Source: a bacterium (GTDB taxonomy: Bacteria > Vulcanimicrobiota > Vulcanimicrobiia > Vulcanimicrobiales > Vulcanimicrobiaceae). Taken from it: a stretch of 40,128 bases of DNA. This document shows, piece by piece, positions 21,501-32,704 of the stretch; position 1 is the stretch's first letter, and each line of letters opens with the position of its first letter. The position numbers and the translations under genes were made by a program. The notes below the pieces were generated by a model. That model saw only the letters and a program-made list of their open reading frames with translations, ran no database searches and was not told the DNA's origin. The stretch spans positions 1 to 40,128 of the forward strand of contig JAJZVP010000005.1 in the NCBI GenBank assembly GCA_021845615.1, written 5' to 3'.

Positions 21501-22286
21501 TTACGGCACGAAGCGGTCGATCGCGCCGGCGAGTTCCGCGGGTGCCTCGATGGGAATGTTGTGCCCGCAATCGCGCAAGACGACGAAAATACTCCCGGCG
21601 ATCCGGTCCGCGACATCGGTCCGTAGGCGCGGCAAGCTTGCGAGTGGATCGCTCGCACCGGCGAGAACGAGCGTCGGAATGGCGACGACGCCGAGTTCGT
21701 CGCGAAAATCGAGGGCGCGCCCGGCGTCGTACCAGCCGAACCAGTGTTCGCGCGAGGCGATGAGGGCGTCGTCGATCAGCACGTCGCGCATCGCGTCATC
21801 GATGGGGCGCCGCATCGCACCCGCAACGAATCGCGCGATCCGCTTGCGGGAACCGAAGGCCTCGAGCGCGAGGTCGCGATGGCGTTGGTTTCCACGCGAT
21901 CCGCGCGCCGAACCCGGCGCGACGAGGAGCATCCGTTCGATGAGCGGATGAGCGCGAGCGGCGAGATATTGGCCGACGCGTCCACCCATCGAATGCGCGA
22001 CCAGCGTTACCGGCACGCCGATATGCGTCAGGATCGCTTCGTAATCGGCGGCGTAGCCTTCGAGCGAATGTCCCTCGCCGGGGCGATCGCTGCGGCCGCA
22101 TCCTCGAGCGTCGAAACGGTGGATCGTATATCGCTGCAGATCGAGTCGCGCGATCGAGGCGTCCCACATGCGACGCGAACTGATCCAGCCGTGCGCGAAG
22201 AGCAGATGTCGCCCTCCCTCTCCCATACGTTCCAGCCAAAGGCCGGTACCATCGCGTTCGATACTCTCGCCGGATACCTGGTGCAT
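21501..22286 (-). CDS. Alpha/beta hydrolase
   Basis: HLLFAHGWISSRRMWDASIARL...VTLVAHSMGGRVGQYLA (GxSxG) ... RDCGHNIPIEAPAELA. Confidence 0.92.
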   Translation of the reverse strand: MHQVSGESIERDGTGLWLERMGEGGRHLLFAHGWISSRRMWDASIARLDLQRYTIHRFDARGCGRSDRPGEGHSLEGYAADYEAILTHIGVPVTLVAHSMGGRVGQYLAARAHPLIERMLLVAPGSARGSRGNQRHRDLALEAFGSRKRIARFVAGAMRRPIDDAMRDVLIDDALIASREHWFGWYDAGRALDFRDELGVVAIPTLVLAGASDPLASLPRLRTDVADRIAGSIFVVLRDCGHNIPIEAPAELAGAIDRFVP

Positions 22287-22294
22287 GGTGACGA

Positions 22295-23230
22295 ATGATG
22301 CGCGCTACCGTGGAAAAGCGCCTGCCGACCTATCTCGGCCTGCTGTACGTCGTGTTCGTTTGGGGTTTGAACACCGTACTCGTCAAAATCGCCGTCTCGC
22401 ACGTCGACGCACTCGCATTTACGGCGCTGCGTTTTTCAACGATGGCACCGCTCGCATTGCTGTGGGTTCGCCTCTCCGGCGCCCGCTTGAGCTTCGAACG
22501 TCGCGATTGGCTGCTCTTGCTCGCAAGCGGAGCGTGTGGATTCGGCATCTATCAATACTTTTGGGTCATCGGCCTCGCCCACACGACGGCATTTGCATCG
22601 TCGCTGCTCGGAAGCAGCACGCCGATCTTTACCATGATCTATCTCGTCGCCCTCGGATGGGAGCGCGTGCGCAGCACCCGGTGGATCGGCGCTGGCATCG
22701 CCCTGCTCGGCATCGCGGTCTTCGAAGGCGCCTTCGCCGGACACGCAACCTTCCGCATCGGCGACGCACTCACGCTGCTCGCGGCGATGACCTTCGCCGG
22801 CTTCAACGTCATCAGCGCGCGCTTGGCTCCGCGCTATCATCCCGTCGCGCTCCTCGCCGCCACGTTACTCATCGGAACGGCGATGATTTTACCGGCCGGT
22901 ATTCCCGCACTCGTCGCCGACCCTCCCACCCTCTGGCCGCCAGTGGTCTGGGAGGTCTTTGCGTTCGCGGTCGTCTTTCCAATCGTCCTCACCTATCCGG
23001 TCTGGAGTACGGGGATCGCGCGGATCGGCGCGGCGCGCGTCGCGCTCTTTAGTTTCCTCGTCCCCATCGTTTCCGGAGCGCTCTCGATTCCGATGCTGCA
23101 CGCGCACTTCCAACCCCACCAACTGCTCGGCGCGGCGATCTCGCTCGTCGGGCTCGCCGTCGCCACTCTGCTCGGGCATCTCTCCGTTGCGGAGGCTTGG
23201 GCGCAGCGAGCCGGAGATATCGAGCATTAG
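22295..23230 (+). CDS. EamA/DMT-family transporter
   Basis: Ten-TM pattern; YLGLLYVVFVWGLNTVLVKIAVSHVDALAFTALRF ... LLGSSTPIFTMIYLVAL. Confidence 0.92.
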   Translation: MMRATVEKRLPTYLGLLYVVFVWGLNTVLVKIAVSHVDALAFTALRFSTMAPLALLWVRLSGARLSFERRDWLLLLASGACGFGIYQYFWVIGLAHTTAFASSLLGSSTPIFTMIYLVALGWERVRSTRWIGAGIALLGIAVFEGAFAGHATFRIGDALTLLAAMTFAGFNVISARLAPRYHPVALLAATLLIGTAMILPAGIPALVADPPTLWPPVVWEVFAFAVVFPIVLTYPVWSTGIARIGAARVALFSFLVPIVSGALSIPMLHAHFQPHQLLGAAISLVGLAVATLLGHLSVAEAWAQRAGDIEH

Positions 23231-23248
23231 CGCGAAGGCGCCGCCCTG

Positions 23249-23440
23249 ATGGCTCGCCGCGCATGGTATTGGCTCCTCGCGTTACCGTTCATCGCCTTGC
23301 TGGACGTTCCGCTCTACGATCGGATCGATCCGCGCTGGAACGGAATTCCATTTTTCTACTGGTACCAACTCGCGTGGGTCGTGCTGACCGCCGCGCTGCT
23401 CGGCATCGTCTATCTCGCAACGCGCGAGCGCGCCCGATGA
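23249..23440 (+). CDS. DUF3311 family small membrane protein
   Basis: MARRAWYWLLALPFIALLDVPLYDRIDPRWNGIPFFYWYQLAWVVLTAALLGIVYLATRERAR; precedes SSS gene. Confidence 0.85.
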   Translation: MARRAWYWLLALPFIALLDVPLYDRIDPRWNGIPFFYWYQLAWVVLTAALLGIVYLATRERAR

Positions 23441-24909
23441 GCGTCACCGCTTCGGTCTTCGTCGCGCTCGTGCTCGTCGCCAGCGCGCTCGGATTCACCG
23501 CCGCGCGACGCAACGGCGGCGACCTGCGCGCCCTCAATGAATGGGCGCTCGGGGGGCGCCGCTTCGGCACCATTCTCTCCTGGTTTCTCCTCGGCGGCGA
23601 TCTCTATACCGCCTACACCTTCATCGCGCTCCCGGCGCTCGTCTACGGCGTCGGCGCCCTCGGTTTTTTCGCCGTCCCCTACGCGACGATCGCCTATCCC
23701 ATCGTCTTTCTTCTCCTCGCGCGTTTTTGGAGCATCGCTCACGAACGCGGATACATGACCGCCGGCGATTTCGTCCGCGGCCGCTATCGTAGCCGTTCGC
23801 TCGAACTCGCAATCGCCGCGACCGGCGTCCTCGCCGCGCTCCCGTATATCGCGCTGCAGATCGTCGGTATGAAAGCCGTCCTCGCCCAACTCGGTGGTAT
23901 CTTCGCCATCGGCGGCGGTGCGATGCCGCTCGCCGTCGCCTTTACGTTACTCGCGGCGTACACCTATATCGGCGGGCTGCGCGCGCCGGCCACGATCGCG
24001 GTCTTCAAAGACATCCTGATCTATCTCACGATCGCCGCCGCCATCGTCGTCATCCCGCACGCACTCGGCGGATGGCACGCCATTTTCACCGCCGCCGATC
24101 GCGCGCTGGCGAGCCCGCTGCACCCGTTCCCGCTTCTCGTCGCACCGCAGATGCAGTTTGCCTACGCGACCCTCGCGCTCGGCTCGGCGTTCTCGCTCTT
24201 TCTGTACCCACACGCCATTACGTCGTTGCTCTCCGCTCGCAGCGCCGATGTCGTACGGCGCAACGCCGCGCTCCTACCGCTCTATTCGATCCTGCTCGGC
24301 ATCATCGCACTGCTCGGTTTCGCCGCCCTCGCCGCCGGCATCCACGCGCCTCCGAACGAAATCGTGCCGATTCTCTTCGCACGATTCTTTCCACCCTGGT
24401 TTGCCGGGCTCGCCGACGCCACGATCGTGATCGGCGCGCTCGTTCCAGCCTCGATTATGGCGCTCGGCGCGGCCAATCTCTTCCTCCGCAACGTCGTTTC
24501 GCCGCTCTCGGGGCGCGCACCGAGCCGCGACGCGGGGAGCACGAAATGGTTGACGCTCGCGTTTTGCGCGCTCTCCTTGATTCTGGTACTCTTCATGAAT
24601 GTAAAATTCGCCATCTACTTTCAACTGCTCGGCGGAGCGTGGGTGCTTCAAACCGCGCCTGCAATATTTTTCGGTCTCGGCGAACGCTCGCTGCCCGCGC
24701 GGGCGTTGCTTGCGGGCTGGCTCGCCGGCATGATCGCGGCAACCTCCTTCGCGCTCGTCGACGGCTTCTCGCCGAACATCGCGCTGCACGTCGGCTCGTG
24801 GACGCTGGTCGGATTTATCGCGATCTACGCGGTGGCGATCAATCTCGGAGTCGCGCTCGTCGCCGCCGCGCTCCTGCGCGTTCGGTCGCCGCAGGGTGAG
24901 ATCGCATGA
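23437..24909 (+). CDS. Sodium:solute symporter (SSS) family protein
   Basis: ATGA overlap with DUF3311; NEWALGGRRFGTILSWFLLGGDLYTAYTFIALPALVYG... ALYIALQIVGMKAV-type SSS pattern. Confidence 0.92.
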   Translation: MSVTASVFVALVLVASALGFTAARRNGGDLRALNEWALGGRRFGTILSWFLLGGDLYTAYTFIALPALVYGVGALGFFAVPYATIAYPIVFLLLARFWSIAHERGYMTAGDFVRGRYRSRSLELAIAATGVLAALPYIALQIVGMKAVLAQLGGIFAIGGGAMPLAVAFTLLAAYTYIGGLRAPATIAVFKDILIYLTIAAAIVVIPHALGGWHAIFTAADRALASPLHPFPLLVAPQMQFAYATLALGSAFSLFLYPHAITSLLSARSADVVRRNAALLPLYSILLGIIALLGFAALAAGIHAPPNEIVPILFARFFPPWFAGLADATIVIGALVPASIMALGAANLFLRNVVSPLSGRAPSRDAGSTKWLTLAFCALSLILVLFMNVKFAIYFQLLGGAWVLQTAPAIFFGLGERSLPARALLAGWLAGMIAATSFALVDGFSPNIALHVGSWTLVGFIAIYAVAINLGVALVAAALLRVRSPQGEIA

Positions 24910-25310
24910 GCGAACGGATCGAACCCGCCGGATGGGCGCCGCCGAGCGGCTATGCAAACGGGATGATCGCGTCAGGACGCGTCCTCGCAATCGCCGGGCA
25001 GGTCGGCTGGGACGCACGGCAGCATCTCGTCTCCGCGGATTTCCTCGCGCAGGCCGCCCAAGCGCTGCGCAACGTCGCCGACGTACTGCGTACCGCCGGC
25101 GGAGATCCCGAACATCTCGTGCGGATGACCTGGTACGTGCTCGATGCTGCGGAGTACCGCGCGAACGCGAAGGCGCTCGGCGCCGCCTATCGGGAGATTA
25201 TCGGCAGTCATTATCCGGCGATGACGTTGATCGTCGTTGCGGGACTGCTCGAAGAAGGCGCGCGAGTGGAAATCGAGGCGACGGCGCTCCTACCGGCGCT
25301 CGACCCGTAG
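24906..25310 (+). CDS. RidA/YjgF family protein
   Basis: YANGMIASGRVLAIAGQVGWD...QALRNVADVLRTAGGDPEHLVRMTWYVLDAAEYRA...YPAMTLIVVAGLLEEGARVEIEATALLP; ATGA-coupled. Confidence 0.93.
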   Translation: MSERIEPAGWAPPSGYANGMIASGRVLAIAGQVGWDARQHLVSADFLAQAAQALRNVADVLRTAGGDPEHLVRMTWYVLDAAEYRANAKALGAAYREIIGSHYPAMTLIVVAGLLEEGARVEIEATALLPALDP

Positions 25311-25334
25311 TACCCGAATGCTCCAGGCCGGCTC

Positions 25335-26957
25335 CTAGGGACGCTCGCGAAGTTTGTAGCGCTGCAGCTTTCCCGTCGCCGTGCGCGGAAGCGCGTCGAT
25401 GATTTCAATCTCACGCGGCGCCTTAAATGGAGCGATCGTCGCCTTGCAGTGCTCGATAAGTTCGGCGACGCACGCGGCGTCACCGACGCGCGGGGCGCGG
25501 AGGACGACGTAGGCCTTTACCATCGTCGTATGGTGCGCCGGATCGGGTTTTCCGACGACGGCGCATTCGAGAACGTCGGCGTGAAGCAAGAGCGCCTGCT
25601 CGACCTCCGGTCCCGATACGTTGAACCCCGCCGAGACGATCATATCGTCGGCGCGAGCGACGTACCTGAAGTAGCCCTTGCTATCGACCGAATACGCATC
25701 TCCGGGATAGTTCCATCCGTCTCGAACGTAGGTGCGCTGCCGGTCGTCGTCGAGATAGCGACAGCCGGTCGGCCCGTAGACCGCGAGTCGACCGACCGTA
25801 CCGATGGGCACCTCGTTGCCGAGCTCGTCGTGAATCTGTGCGACGTACCCCGGCACGACGCGCCCGGTCGATCCCGCCCGCGCCTCCTCGGCTGGTGACG
25901 CGATAAAAATATGCAGCATCTCGGTGCTGCCGATCCCGTCGACGATCGAGATTCCGGTCGCGGCACGCCACGCTTCCCAAACGACGCCCGGAAGGGTCTC
26001 GCCGGCCGAGACGCAGATCCGCAGGCTCGACCAGTCGCGCTTCGCCGCATGCGACGTCAACGCACGATACGCGATCGGTGCGGTAAAGAGCACGCTGATC
26101 CGATGGCGTTCGATCGCCGCTGCGAGTTCTTCGGTCCCCGCGCGTTCCAGAAGCACGGTCGATGCTCCGATAGCGAACGGAAACAAGAGTATGCCGCCGA
26201 GGCCGTAGGTAAATGCCAGCGGCGGAGATCCGCTAAAACGATCCTCCGGGTCGGCCTTGAGGACCTCCGCACCGAAGCTATCGCAGGTGGCGAGGAGATC
26301 GCGATGAACGTGCATCGCCGCTTTGGGAAGCCCCGTCGTTCCGGAAGTAAACGCGATCATCGCGACGTCCTCCGCGGCGGTCGCAACGTTCTGAAAAGTC
26401 GCCGATTTTTCCGCAACGCGTCGTTCGAGGGATTCATCGCCGCCGTCGCCCCAATAGCATATCGTCATCTCGGGCCGGGATGCGCGTGCGCGTTCGAGCT
26501 CCTCCGCGAGGCGAGCGTCGCAGAGCGCGATCGCAACGCGAGCGCGTTCGCTCACGGTCTGAAGTTCCTGCGTGCGATAGAGGGGCATCGTCGTCACGAC
26601 GATGCCTCCGGCCTTGAGAACCGCGAACCAACACGCGAGCAACGTCGGCGTATTCGCCGAGCGCAGTAAAACGCGATTTCCGGTGACGAGCGCGAAATCT
26701 TCGACGAGAACGCGAGCGATCCGATTCGCCCACTCCATCATCTCCCGATAGCTGTAGGTCGTGCCATCTTCGGCAATCGCACAGGGACGATCTCCGCGCC
26801 CCTCTTCAACATGACGATCGAGAAAATACCACGCGGCATTGATCCGGTCGGGATAGCGCATGCGCGGCAGCGTGAAGGCGAAGCGCGGAAGCGCGGCCTC
26901 GGGGGGAAGCCGGTCGCGAGCGAAGGTGTCGAGATGCGCGCTCTCAACCACGCGCAT
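25335..26957 (-). CDS. Benzoate-CoA ligase family protein, most like 2-aminobenzoate-CoA ligase
   Basis: AMP-binding motif [54 protein letters not shown]-terminus [15 protein letters not shown] characteristic of aminobenzoate-type ligases. Confidence 0.85.
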   Translation of the reverse strand: MRVVESAHLDTFARDRLPPEAALPRFAFTLPRMRYPDRINAAWYFLDRHVEEGRGDRPCAIAEDGTTYSYREMMEWANRIARVLVEDFALVTGNRVLLRSANTPTLLACWFAVLKAGGIVVTTMPLYRTQELQTVSERARVAIALCDARLAEELERARASRPEMTICYWGDGGDESLERRVAEKSATFQNVATAAEDVAMIAFTSGTTGLPKAAMHVHRDLLATCDSFGAEVLKADPEDRFSGSPPLAFTYGLGGILLFPFAIGASTVLLERAGTEELAAAIERHRISVLFTAPIAYRALTSHAAKRDWSSLRICVSAGETLPGVVWEAWRAATGISIVDGIGSTEMLHIFIASPAEEARAGSTGRVVPGYVAQIHDELGNEVPIGTVGRLAVYGPTGCRYLDDDRQRTYVRDGWNYPGDAYSVDSKGYFRYVARADDMIVSAGFNVSGPEVEQALLLHADVLECAVVGKPDPAHHTTMVKAYVVLRAPRVGDAACVAELIEHCKATIAPFKAPREIEIIDALPRTATGKLQRYKLRERP

Positions 26958-28101
26958 CCTCCTTCATCAGCGACCGAGCGATCACGGTTTGCTGCACCTC
27001 GCTCGCTCCTTCGTAAATGCGCAGCGAGCGAACGTCGCGATAAAGCCGTTCGACGATCTCTCCCCGCGTCACGCCGCGCCCGCCGAAGAGTTGCACCGCC
27101 CGGTCGCAGACGCGACCGGCGGCTTCGGTCGCATACCATTTTGCCATCGCCGCCTCCCGAGTGACCCGTTCCGCTCCCGCGTCTTTCGTATAAGCCGCTC
27201 GATAGACCAACAGCGCCGCGGCATCGATCTCGGTCGCCATCTCGGCGATCGCTCCAGAAACGAGTTGAAGATCTGCGAGCCGCGCTCCATATATTTCACG
27301 CTGCATGACGTGTGCCCGGGATTCGTCGAAGGCGCGTCGCGCGAAACCGAGCGCCGCCGCGCCGACGGTGGTCCGAAAGAGATCGAGCGTCGCCATTGCA
27401 ATCCGAAAGCCGTCCCCTTCGTTTCCGAGCAGCGCATCGGCGCCGACCCTCACGCCCGAGAAACGCAGCGCCCCTAAGGGATGCGGAGAGATCGTTTGAA
27501 TCGACCGCGTTTGCACGATGCCCGGTCGTCCGGCCTCGACGATAAAGGCACTCAACCCCTTCGTCGGATGATCGCCCGTGCGGGCGAAGAGCACGTAAAC
27601 ATCGGCGATACCGGCGTTGCTGATCCAGCATTTCTCGCCGGTAATGTCGTACCCATCGCCGCTTCGGTGCGCGCGCGTCGTCAGCGCCGCAACGTCGGAA
27701 CCCGCACGCTCCTCCGAGAGTGCGAACGCCGCGAGCGAGGTTCCGGCGAAGATGCCGGGCAAGACGCGCTCGCGCTGCGCCGCCGTTCCAAAAAGCGAGA
27801 TCGCTCCGCTACCCAGCCCTTGCATCGCGAATGCAAAATCGGCGAGCGCGCTCCGATAGGCGAGTTGTTCTCGCGAAAGCGCGACCGCGCGAATATCGAG
27901 GCGCGCGCAGGGCGCGAGCCAACCGCCCGCTCCGAGCTCTCGCGCCCACGAGCGCGTCCGCGCGGCGACAGAGGCATCGTCGATCCCATCGTCATTAAAA
28001 CGCTCGCGCGGCACGGCGTCGAGCCACCGCTCGAATGCCTCGGCCTGCTCGCGATGCGCGCGATCGAAAAACGGCCAGGCGAGGGTCGCGTCGAGTCGCA
28101 T
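26944..28101 (-). CDS. Acyl-CoA dehydrogenase
   Basis: [51 protein letters not shown]...[43 protein letters not shown]. Confidence 0.95.
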   Translation of the reverse strand: MRLDATLAWPFFDRAHREQAEAFERWLDAVPRERFNDDGIDDASVAARTRSWARELGAGGWLAPCARLDIRAVALSREQLAYRSALADFAFAMQGLGSGAISLFGTAAQRERVLPGIFAGTSLAAFALSEERAGSDVAALTTRAHRSGDGYDITGEKCWISNAGIADVYVLFARTGDHPTKGLSAFIVEAGRPGIVQTRSIQTISPHPLGALRFSGVRVGADALLGNEGDGFRIAMATLDLFRTTVGAAALGFARRAFDESRAHVMQREIYGARLADLQLVSGAIAEMATEIDAAALLVYRAAYTKDAGAERVTREAAMAKWYATEAAGRVCDRAVQLFGGRGVTRGEIVERLYRDVRSLRIYEGASEVQQTVIARSLMKEDARG

Positions 28102-28898
28102 CAATTACCCTCAAACTGCGGCCGGCGTTTCGCGATGAAGGCCTCGTACGCGCGGCGGAAATCGCCGCTCGCCATCAACGCGGCTTGAACGCGCGCTTCC
28201 ATCGCGATTTCCTCGCCGAGCTCCATTCCCGGTGCCGCCTCAAGCATCGCCTTGGTGACCTCGTGTGCGCGCGTCGGTCCGTTCGCAATCTCCCGCGCGC
28301 ACGATCGCGCTTCTTCATCGAGAAGTTCCGGCGTGCAGAGCCGGTTGAAGAACCCCCACGAGAGCGCCTCCTCGCCGGAGAGTTCTCGCCCGGTGTAGAG
28401 CAACTCGCTCGCCCGGCCCAGGCCGAGAATGCGCGGTAGCATCGCGCAGGCGCCCATATCCGCCCCGGAGAGCCCGACGCGCACGAAGAGAAACGCGACG
28501 CGAGCCCGGGCGGTGCCCAGACGAAGATCGGAGGCCATCGCGAGGATCGCCCCAGCTCCGGCGCAGACGCCGTCGACGGCCGCAATGATCGGCTGCGGAC
28601 AGGCGCGCATCGCCGCCACGACGGCACCGGTCATCTCGGTAAACCGCAGTCGCTCGTCGGGAGCCATCGCTACCAGCGGCCCGATAATCTCCCGCACGTC
28701 ACCGCCGGAACAAAAATTCCCGCCCGCGCCGCGCAGCAACACCGCGCGCACGGCGCGATCGGTCTTCAACGCTTGAAAGCCGTCGCGTAAGGCCGCGTAG
28801 ATCTCAAACGTCAGCGGATTTTTTCGCTCGGGACGCGCGAGCGTCAGCGTCATGACGCCGTCGTCCGTCGATACCTGCAGGCCCTCCGCCTCGATCAC
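28101..28898 (-). CDS. Enoyl-CoA hydratase/isomerase family protein
   Basis: [25 protein letters not shown]...[15 protein letters not shown]...[40 protein letters not shown] start. Confidence 0.94.
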   Translation of the reverse strand: MIEAEGLQVSTDDGVMTLTLARPERKNPLTFEIYAALRDGFQALKTDRAVRAVLLRGAGGNFCSGGDVREIIGPLVAMAPDERLRFTEMTGAVVAAMRACPQPIIAAVDGVCAGAGAILAMASDLRLGTARARVAFLFVRVGLSGADMGACAMLPRILGLGRASELLYTGRELSGEEALSWGFFNRLCTPELLDEEARSCAREIANGPTRAHEVTKAMLEAAPGMELGEEIAMEARVQAALMASGDFRRAYEAFIAKRRPQFEGN

Positions 28899-29326
28899 TG
28901 CATCACCAACGGGAGATCTTGCTCGCTTCGCAGCCCCGCACTGTTTCGAGCGATGACGCGGAGCGCGTACGAGCGCGTAAAAATCGGCGGCCAATCGAAG
29001 AGTGCGAGCTTGAATGCAAACCTGCCGTACGCCGTTCGCGGAACGTCGATCGAGAACAGATTCGTGCGTACCTCCACCGACGCGGTATTCGTCGAGGTCA
29101 CGAAGCTTCCGCTCCACGTCGTACCGCGGCGGAGATCGAGGCTCGAGAAGTGCATGGCGAGCATTCTCGGGGGCGCGTCGTTGCCGAGGATCTCGGGGCT
29201 CGGCATCGCAACGGGTGATACGCCGACCGAGACGTCCCGCGGAAGCGGCGGCACGTGCGAGACGCAACCGACGAGTGCGAGAAGCGCTATCGATGCGAGC
29301 GACCGGCGCAACGGAACGGCGAGCAT
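28895..29326 (-). CDS. Lipoprotein of unknown function, overlapping the hydratase start (GTGA)
   Basis: Lipobox [21 protein letters not shown]. Confidence 0.7.
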   Translation of the reverse strand: MLAVPLRRSLASIALLALVGCVSHVPPLPRDVSVGVSPVAMPSPEILGNDAPPRMLAMHFSSLDLRRGTTWSGSFVTSTNTASVEVRTNLFSIDVPRTAYGRFAFKLALFDWPPIFTRSYALRVIARNSAGLRSEQDLPLVMQ

Positions 29327-29403
29327 ACCCTTTCATCGGCGCGTGCGGCGGTGGATTCCTGCACGTCGGAGGGACGCATGCCTCGCTTGCATAAGGTCGC
29401 GCC

Positions 29404-30450
29404 ATGGAAGGCAACGCACCACGTAGCCTCTCGCTCGATTATGCGATGGCTTTTTCGTGCCTCACGATCGTCACCGGCTTCTTCATCGATGCGTGGGCGC
29501 ACGGGCACGTGCCGATCGAAACCTTCCTCACGCCCTACCACGGCTTTATCTATCTTGGGATGCTCGCAATTCTCAGCACGCTCGGCGCCCAGTATCTGCG
29601 CGGACGGCGGCTCGGATATCGCGGCCTGCACGCCTTTCCGAAGCCCTATCATCTCGCCTTGATCGGCATTCCGATCTTCCTCATCGCCGCTCCCAGCGAC
29701 GTGGCGTGGCATGCGATCTTCGGGCTCGAAGAGGGCGTCGACGCGCTCTTGAGCCCAACGCACCAAATGATGGGACTGGCAATTTTTTTTCTCGCCTCGG
29801 CACCGATCCGCAGCGCGCTCGCTGCACGCGATAGCGAGGCTTCGCCGAAGGGATTGCGCGAACAGTTGCCTATCGCCATCGCACTGGCAGCCTGGCTGGG
29901 ATTGATCCACTTCGGTACCGCTTACGCCTTTATTCCCGCCGCCGATCGCGGCAACGCTCCGCCGCCGATCTCGCCGCTCCAGGCAACGTATTTTACGGCG
30001 ATCGCTCTGAGCTACTACAAAAGCTCGCTCGGCGTCCTCGTGGTGATCTTTCAATCGGCGCTCTTTGCCGGGTTCGCCCTCTTCCTGAGCGCGCAATTTC
30101 GGAGCGCGTTCGGCATGTTGACGGTCGTTCTGGTTCTCGGCAACACGCTCAACGCGATTCCCTTTACGAATGCGACGCCGTTGCTCGCGACGACCGTGCT
30201 CTGCTCGCTCGTCGCCGGGCTCCTCGGCGATGCTTGGGTCGCTCGATTCGATCCCCATCCTTCGCGCCCGGCGCCGTACCGTGCGCTCGCCATTATCGTT
30301 CCGCTTTCGTATTTTGCGTGCTACTTGATCGTGACGGATCTCACCTCGGGTCTCTGGTGGGACGTGCATTTTCGGTTCGGCGTCTTGCTTTGGTGCGCGG
30401 CGGTGGGAATGGGGCTCTCCCTTCTCACGATGAGCGCGCGCCGCGCGTGA
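29404..30450 (+). CDS. Multi-pass membrane protein of unknown function
   Basis: Repeated hydrophobic helices; ATG with convincing coding register up to the GTGA overlap with next gene. Confidence 0.75.
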   Translation: MEGNAPRSLSLDYAMAFSCLTIVTGFFIDAWAHGHVPIETFLTPYHGFIYLGMLAILSTLGAQYLRGRRLGYRGLHAFPKPYHLALIGIPIFLIAAPSDVAWHAIFGLEEGVDALLSPTHQMMGLAIFFLASAPIRSALAARDSEASPKGLREQLPIAIALAAWLGLIHFGTAYAFIPAADRGNAPPPISPLQATYFTAIALSYYKSSLGVLVVIFQSALFAGFALFLSAQFRSAFGMLTVVLVLGNTLNAIPFTNATPLLATTVLCSLVAGLLGDAWVARFDPHPSRPAPYRALAIIVPLSYFACYLIVTDLTSGLWWDVHFRFGVLLWCAAVGMGLSLLTMSARRA

Positions 30451-31964
30451 TTCCCGAACTCATCGCGATCCTCACCGCACTCCTACATCTCGCGTTTGCG
30501 GGAAACTACGGCTACTTTCGGGACGAGCTCTACTTTCTTGCCTGCGCGCACCATCTCGCGTGGGGCTATCCCGATCAGCCGCCATTGGTCGCACTCGTTG
30601 CCCTGCTCTCCGCGCCGTTCCACTGGAACCTCTTCGTCCTGCGCGCACCCGTCGCTATCGCTGCCGCTCTCAACGTCCTCGTCGTCGCATCGCTCGCCCG
30701 CGAGGTCGGCGGCAAACACTTTGCGCGCGTCCTCGCCGCGATTGCGGTAGCGGCGCTTCCCGCCTATCTCACGCTCGGAAGCGTGCTCACGACGACCTCG
30801 TTCGAGCCGCTCACGTGGTCGCTCGTCGCGTTGCTGACGCTGCGCGCACTCCGTACCCCGACACCAGCGGCCGGGGCGCTCCTCGGTGCGGCGATCGCCT
30901 TCGGGACGTACGGCAAATATTCGATGCTGCTCTGGGTGGTCGCACTCGCGCTTGGCATCGCGTGTTCGCCACAACGAACGCTGCTGAGGTCGCCGTGCGC
31001 GCTTGCAGCCTTCGCCGTCGCGGCACTCGCGCTCGCTCCGAATCTACTCTGGCAGGCAACGCACGGTTGGCCGTTTGCCGCGGTCATTCACGCCGATTTC
31101 CTCGATCGGCACTCGTTCAATAACGGCTGGCAACTCGAATATCGCGGCTTTCTCGCAAACACGATTTCGTTCTCGCTCGAACAGATCGCATTTACGAATC
31201 CCGTGCTCGCTCCGCTCTGGATCCTGGGCATCGTTACGGCCCTGCGCACTCCCGCTCTCCGTTTTATCGGCATTGCCGCACTGGGAACCCTCGCCGTTGC
31301 CATAGCGCTCGAAGCGAAGGGCTACTACGTCATCGGTGCGTACGGGAGCCTCCTCGCAGTGGGGGCGACCGCGTTGGAACGTGCGAGCGAGTCGCTGCGT
31401 GCGGCTCGCGGCATCGCTATCGCCGCCGTTCTCGCGACCGCGACGCTCGCTCTCCCGCTCGCCGCGCCCGTTCTACCCGTCGATACCTTGATCGCGTACT
31501 CCAGGGCGCTCCACCTCACGGGGAATCACGGGACGGCGGCGCGCCTGATCCAACCGCTGTTCGCCGAAGAGTTCGGCTGGCAACGGCTCGCCGAAGATGT
31601 CGCGCGTGCCTACGAACGCATACCGACATCGCGGCGAGCGCGCACGGCGATCTATGCCGATACCTATGCCGATGCCGGCGCGATCGACCGCTACGGCCCG
31701 GCACTGCATCTACCGCCGGCGATTTCAAGCCAGAACGCCTATTGGCTCTGGGGGATGCGCGGATACGATATGCGCAGCGTTCTCGCAATAGGAGCGAGCC
31801 GCCAGCGCAGGCTCTTCGCCGCCTATGCGACCTGCACGCGGGTCGGCAGCACCTTCGATCGCTATCGCGCGGTCGTCGAAGGCCCGACACCGATATTTTT
31901 CTGCACGCACCCACGCATGCCGCGCGCGGCGCTCTGGCGCTCGCTCCGTTGGTATGGAGCCTAG
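30447..31964 (+). CDS. Glycosyltransferase family 39 / PMT-like membrane glycosyltransferase
   Basis: GTG start; NYGYFRDELYFLACAHHLAWGYPDQPPLVALVALLSAPF (GT39 DE...PP pattern), multi-TM. Confidence 0.85.
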   Translation: MIPELIAILTALLHLAFAGNYGYFRDELYFLACAHHLAWGYPDQPPLVALVALLSAPFHWNLFVLRAPVAIAAALNVLVVASLAREVGGKHFARVLAAIAVAALPAYLTLGSVLTTTSFEPLTWSLVALLTLRALRTPTPAAGALLGAAIAFGTYGKYSMLLWVVALALGIACSPQRTLLRSPCALAAFAVAALALAPNLLWQATHGWPFAAVIHADFLDRHSFNNGWQLEYRGFLANTISFSLEQIAFTNPVLAPLWILGIVTALRTPALRFIGIAALGTLAVAIALEAKGYYVIGAYGSLLAVGATALERASESLRAARGIAIAAVLATATLALPLAAPVLPVDTLIAYSRALHLTGNHGTAARLIQPLFAEEFGWQRLAEDVARAYERIPTSRRARTAIYADTYADAGAIDRYGPALHLPPAISSQNAYWLWGMRGYDMRSVLAIGASRQRRLFAAYATCTRVGSTFDRYRAVVEGPTPIFFCTHPRMPRAALWRSLRWYGA

Positions 31965-31978
31965 ACGAGCCCCACGCT

Positions 31979-32704
31979 CTAGGCGAGGACCAGCTCTTCT
32001 CCGTTCCGATCCCCGGTTAAGAACTCCATCGCGCCGCGAACGACCGTCGCAACGTCGATAATCCGGCCGCTCGGGTTCATCGCCGCGAGTTGCGCGCGTG
32101 CCTCCTCCGGGCTCGCGCCCGTGTGGCCGACGATTTGGTCGACTGCCTGTTGCATCATATCGGTCTCGGTATATCCCGGACAGATGGCGTCGATGCAGAC
32201 CCCCGAGCCGGCAAATTCGGCGGCGAGCGCGCGTGTCAACCCGATGACGCCGTGTTTGCTCGCGCAGTAGGCGGCGATATACGGCGCTCCGTAGAGCCCG
32301 GCGATCGATGCAATGTTGACGATGCGCCCGAAGCCGTTGGCGCGCATCTCGCCGATAACGGCGCGCGAACAGAGAAACGTTCCAGTAAGATTCGTGGCGA
32401 TGATCTGCTGCCAAAGCTCGTCGCTCGTGCGCCCCAATGGCGCCGATGCGGCGATCCCGGCATTATTGACGAGCATTGCGATCGTTCCGTGCCGCTCGCG
32501 CGCCATGGCGAAGGCTCGCTCCACGCTCGCCGCGTCGCCGACATCGCAAGCGATCGCATCGATACCCGGCTCGCTCGCACCGGCGCGGCTCAGTCCGCTC
32601 ACCGCAGCGCCGGCTTCGGCGCAGGCACGAGCGATCGCGAGCCCGATGCCCCGCGACGCACCGGTTACGACGACGTGCCGTCCCCGAAGATCGAATCCGT
32701 TCAT
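31979..32704 (-). CDS. SDR family NAD(P)-dependent oxidoreductase
   Basis: [22 protein letters not shown]...LVNNAGIA...[19 protein letters not shown]. Confidence 0.96.
   Translation of the reverse strand: MNGFDLRGRHVVVTGASRGIGLAIARACAEAGAAVSGLSRAGASEPGIDAIACDVGDAASVERAFAMARERHGTIAMLVNNAGIAASAPLGRTSDELWQQIIATNLTGTFLCSRAVIGEMRANGFGRIVNIASIAGLYGAPYIAAYCASKHGVIGLTRALAAEFAGSGVCIDAICPGYTETDMMQQAVDQIVGHTGASPEEARAQLAAMNPSGRIIDVATVVRGAMEFLTGDRNGEELVLA

Noticed and set aside
28899-29414. N-terminal extension of the enoyl-CoA hydratase ORF
   Set aside because: Overlaps the lipoprotein gene; Arg-rich non-homologous sequence
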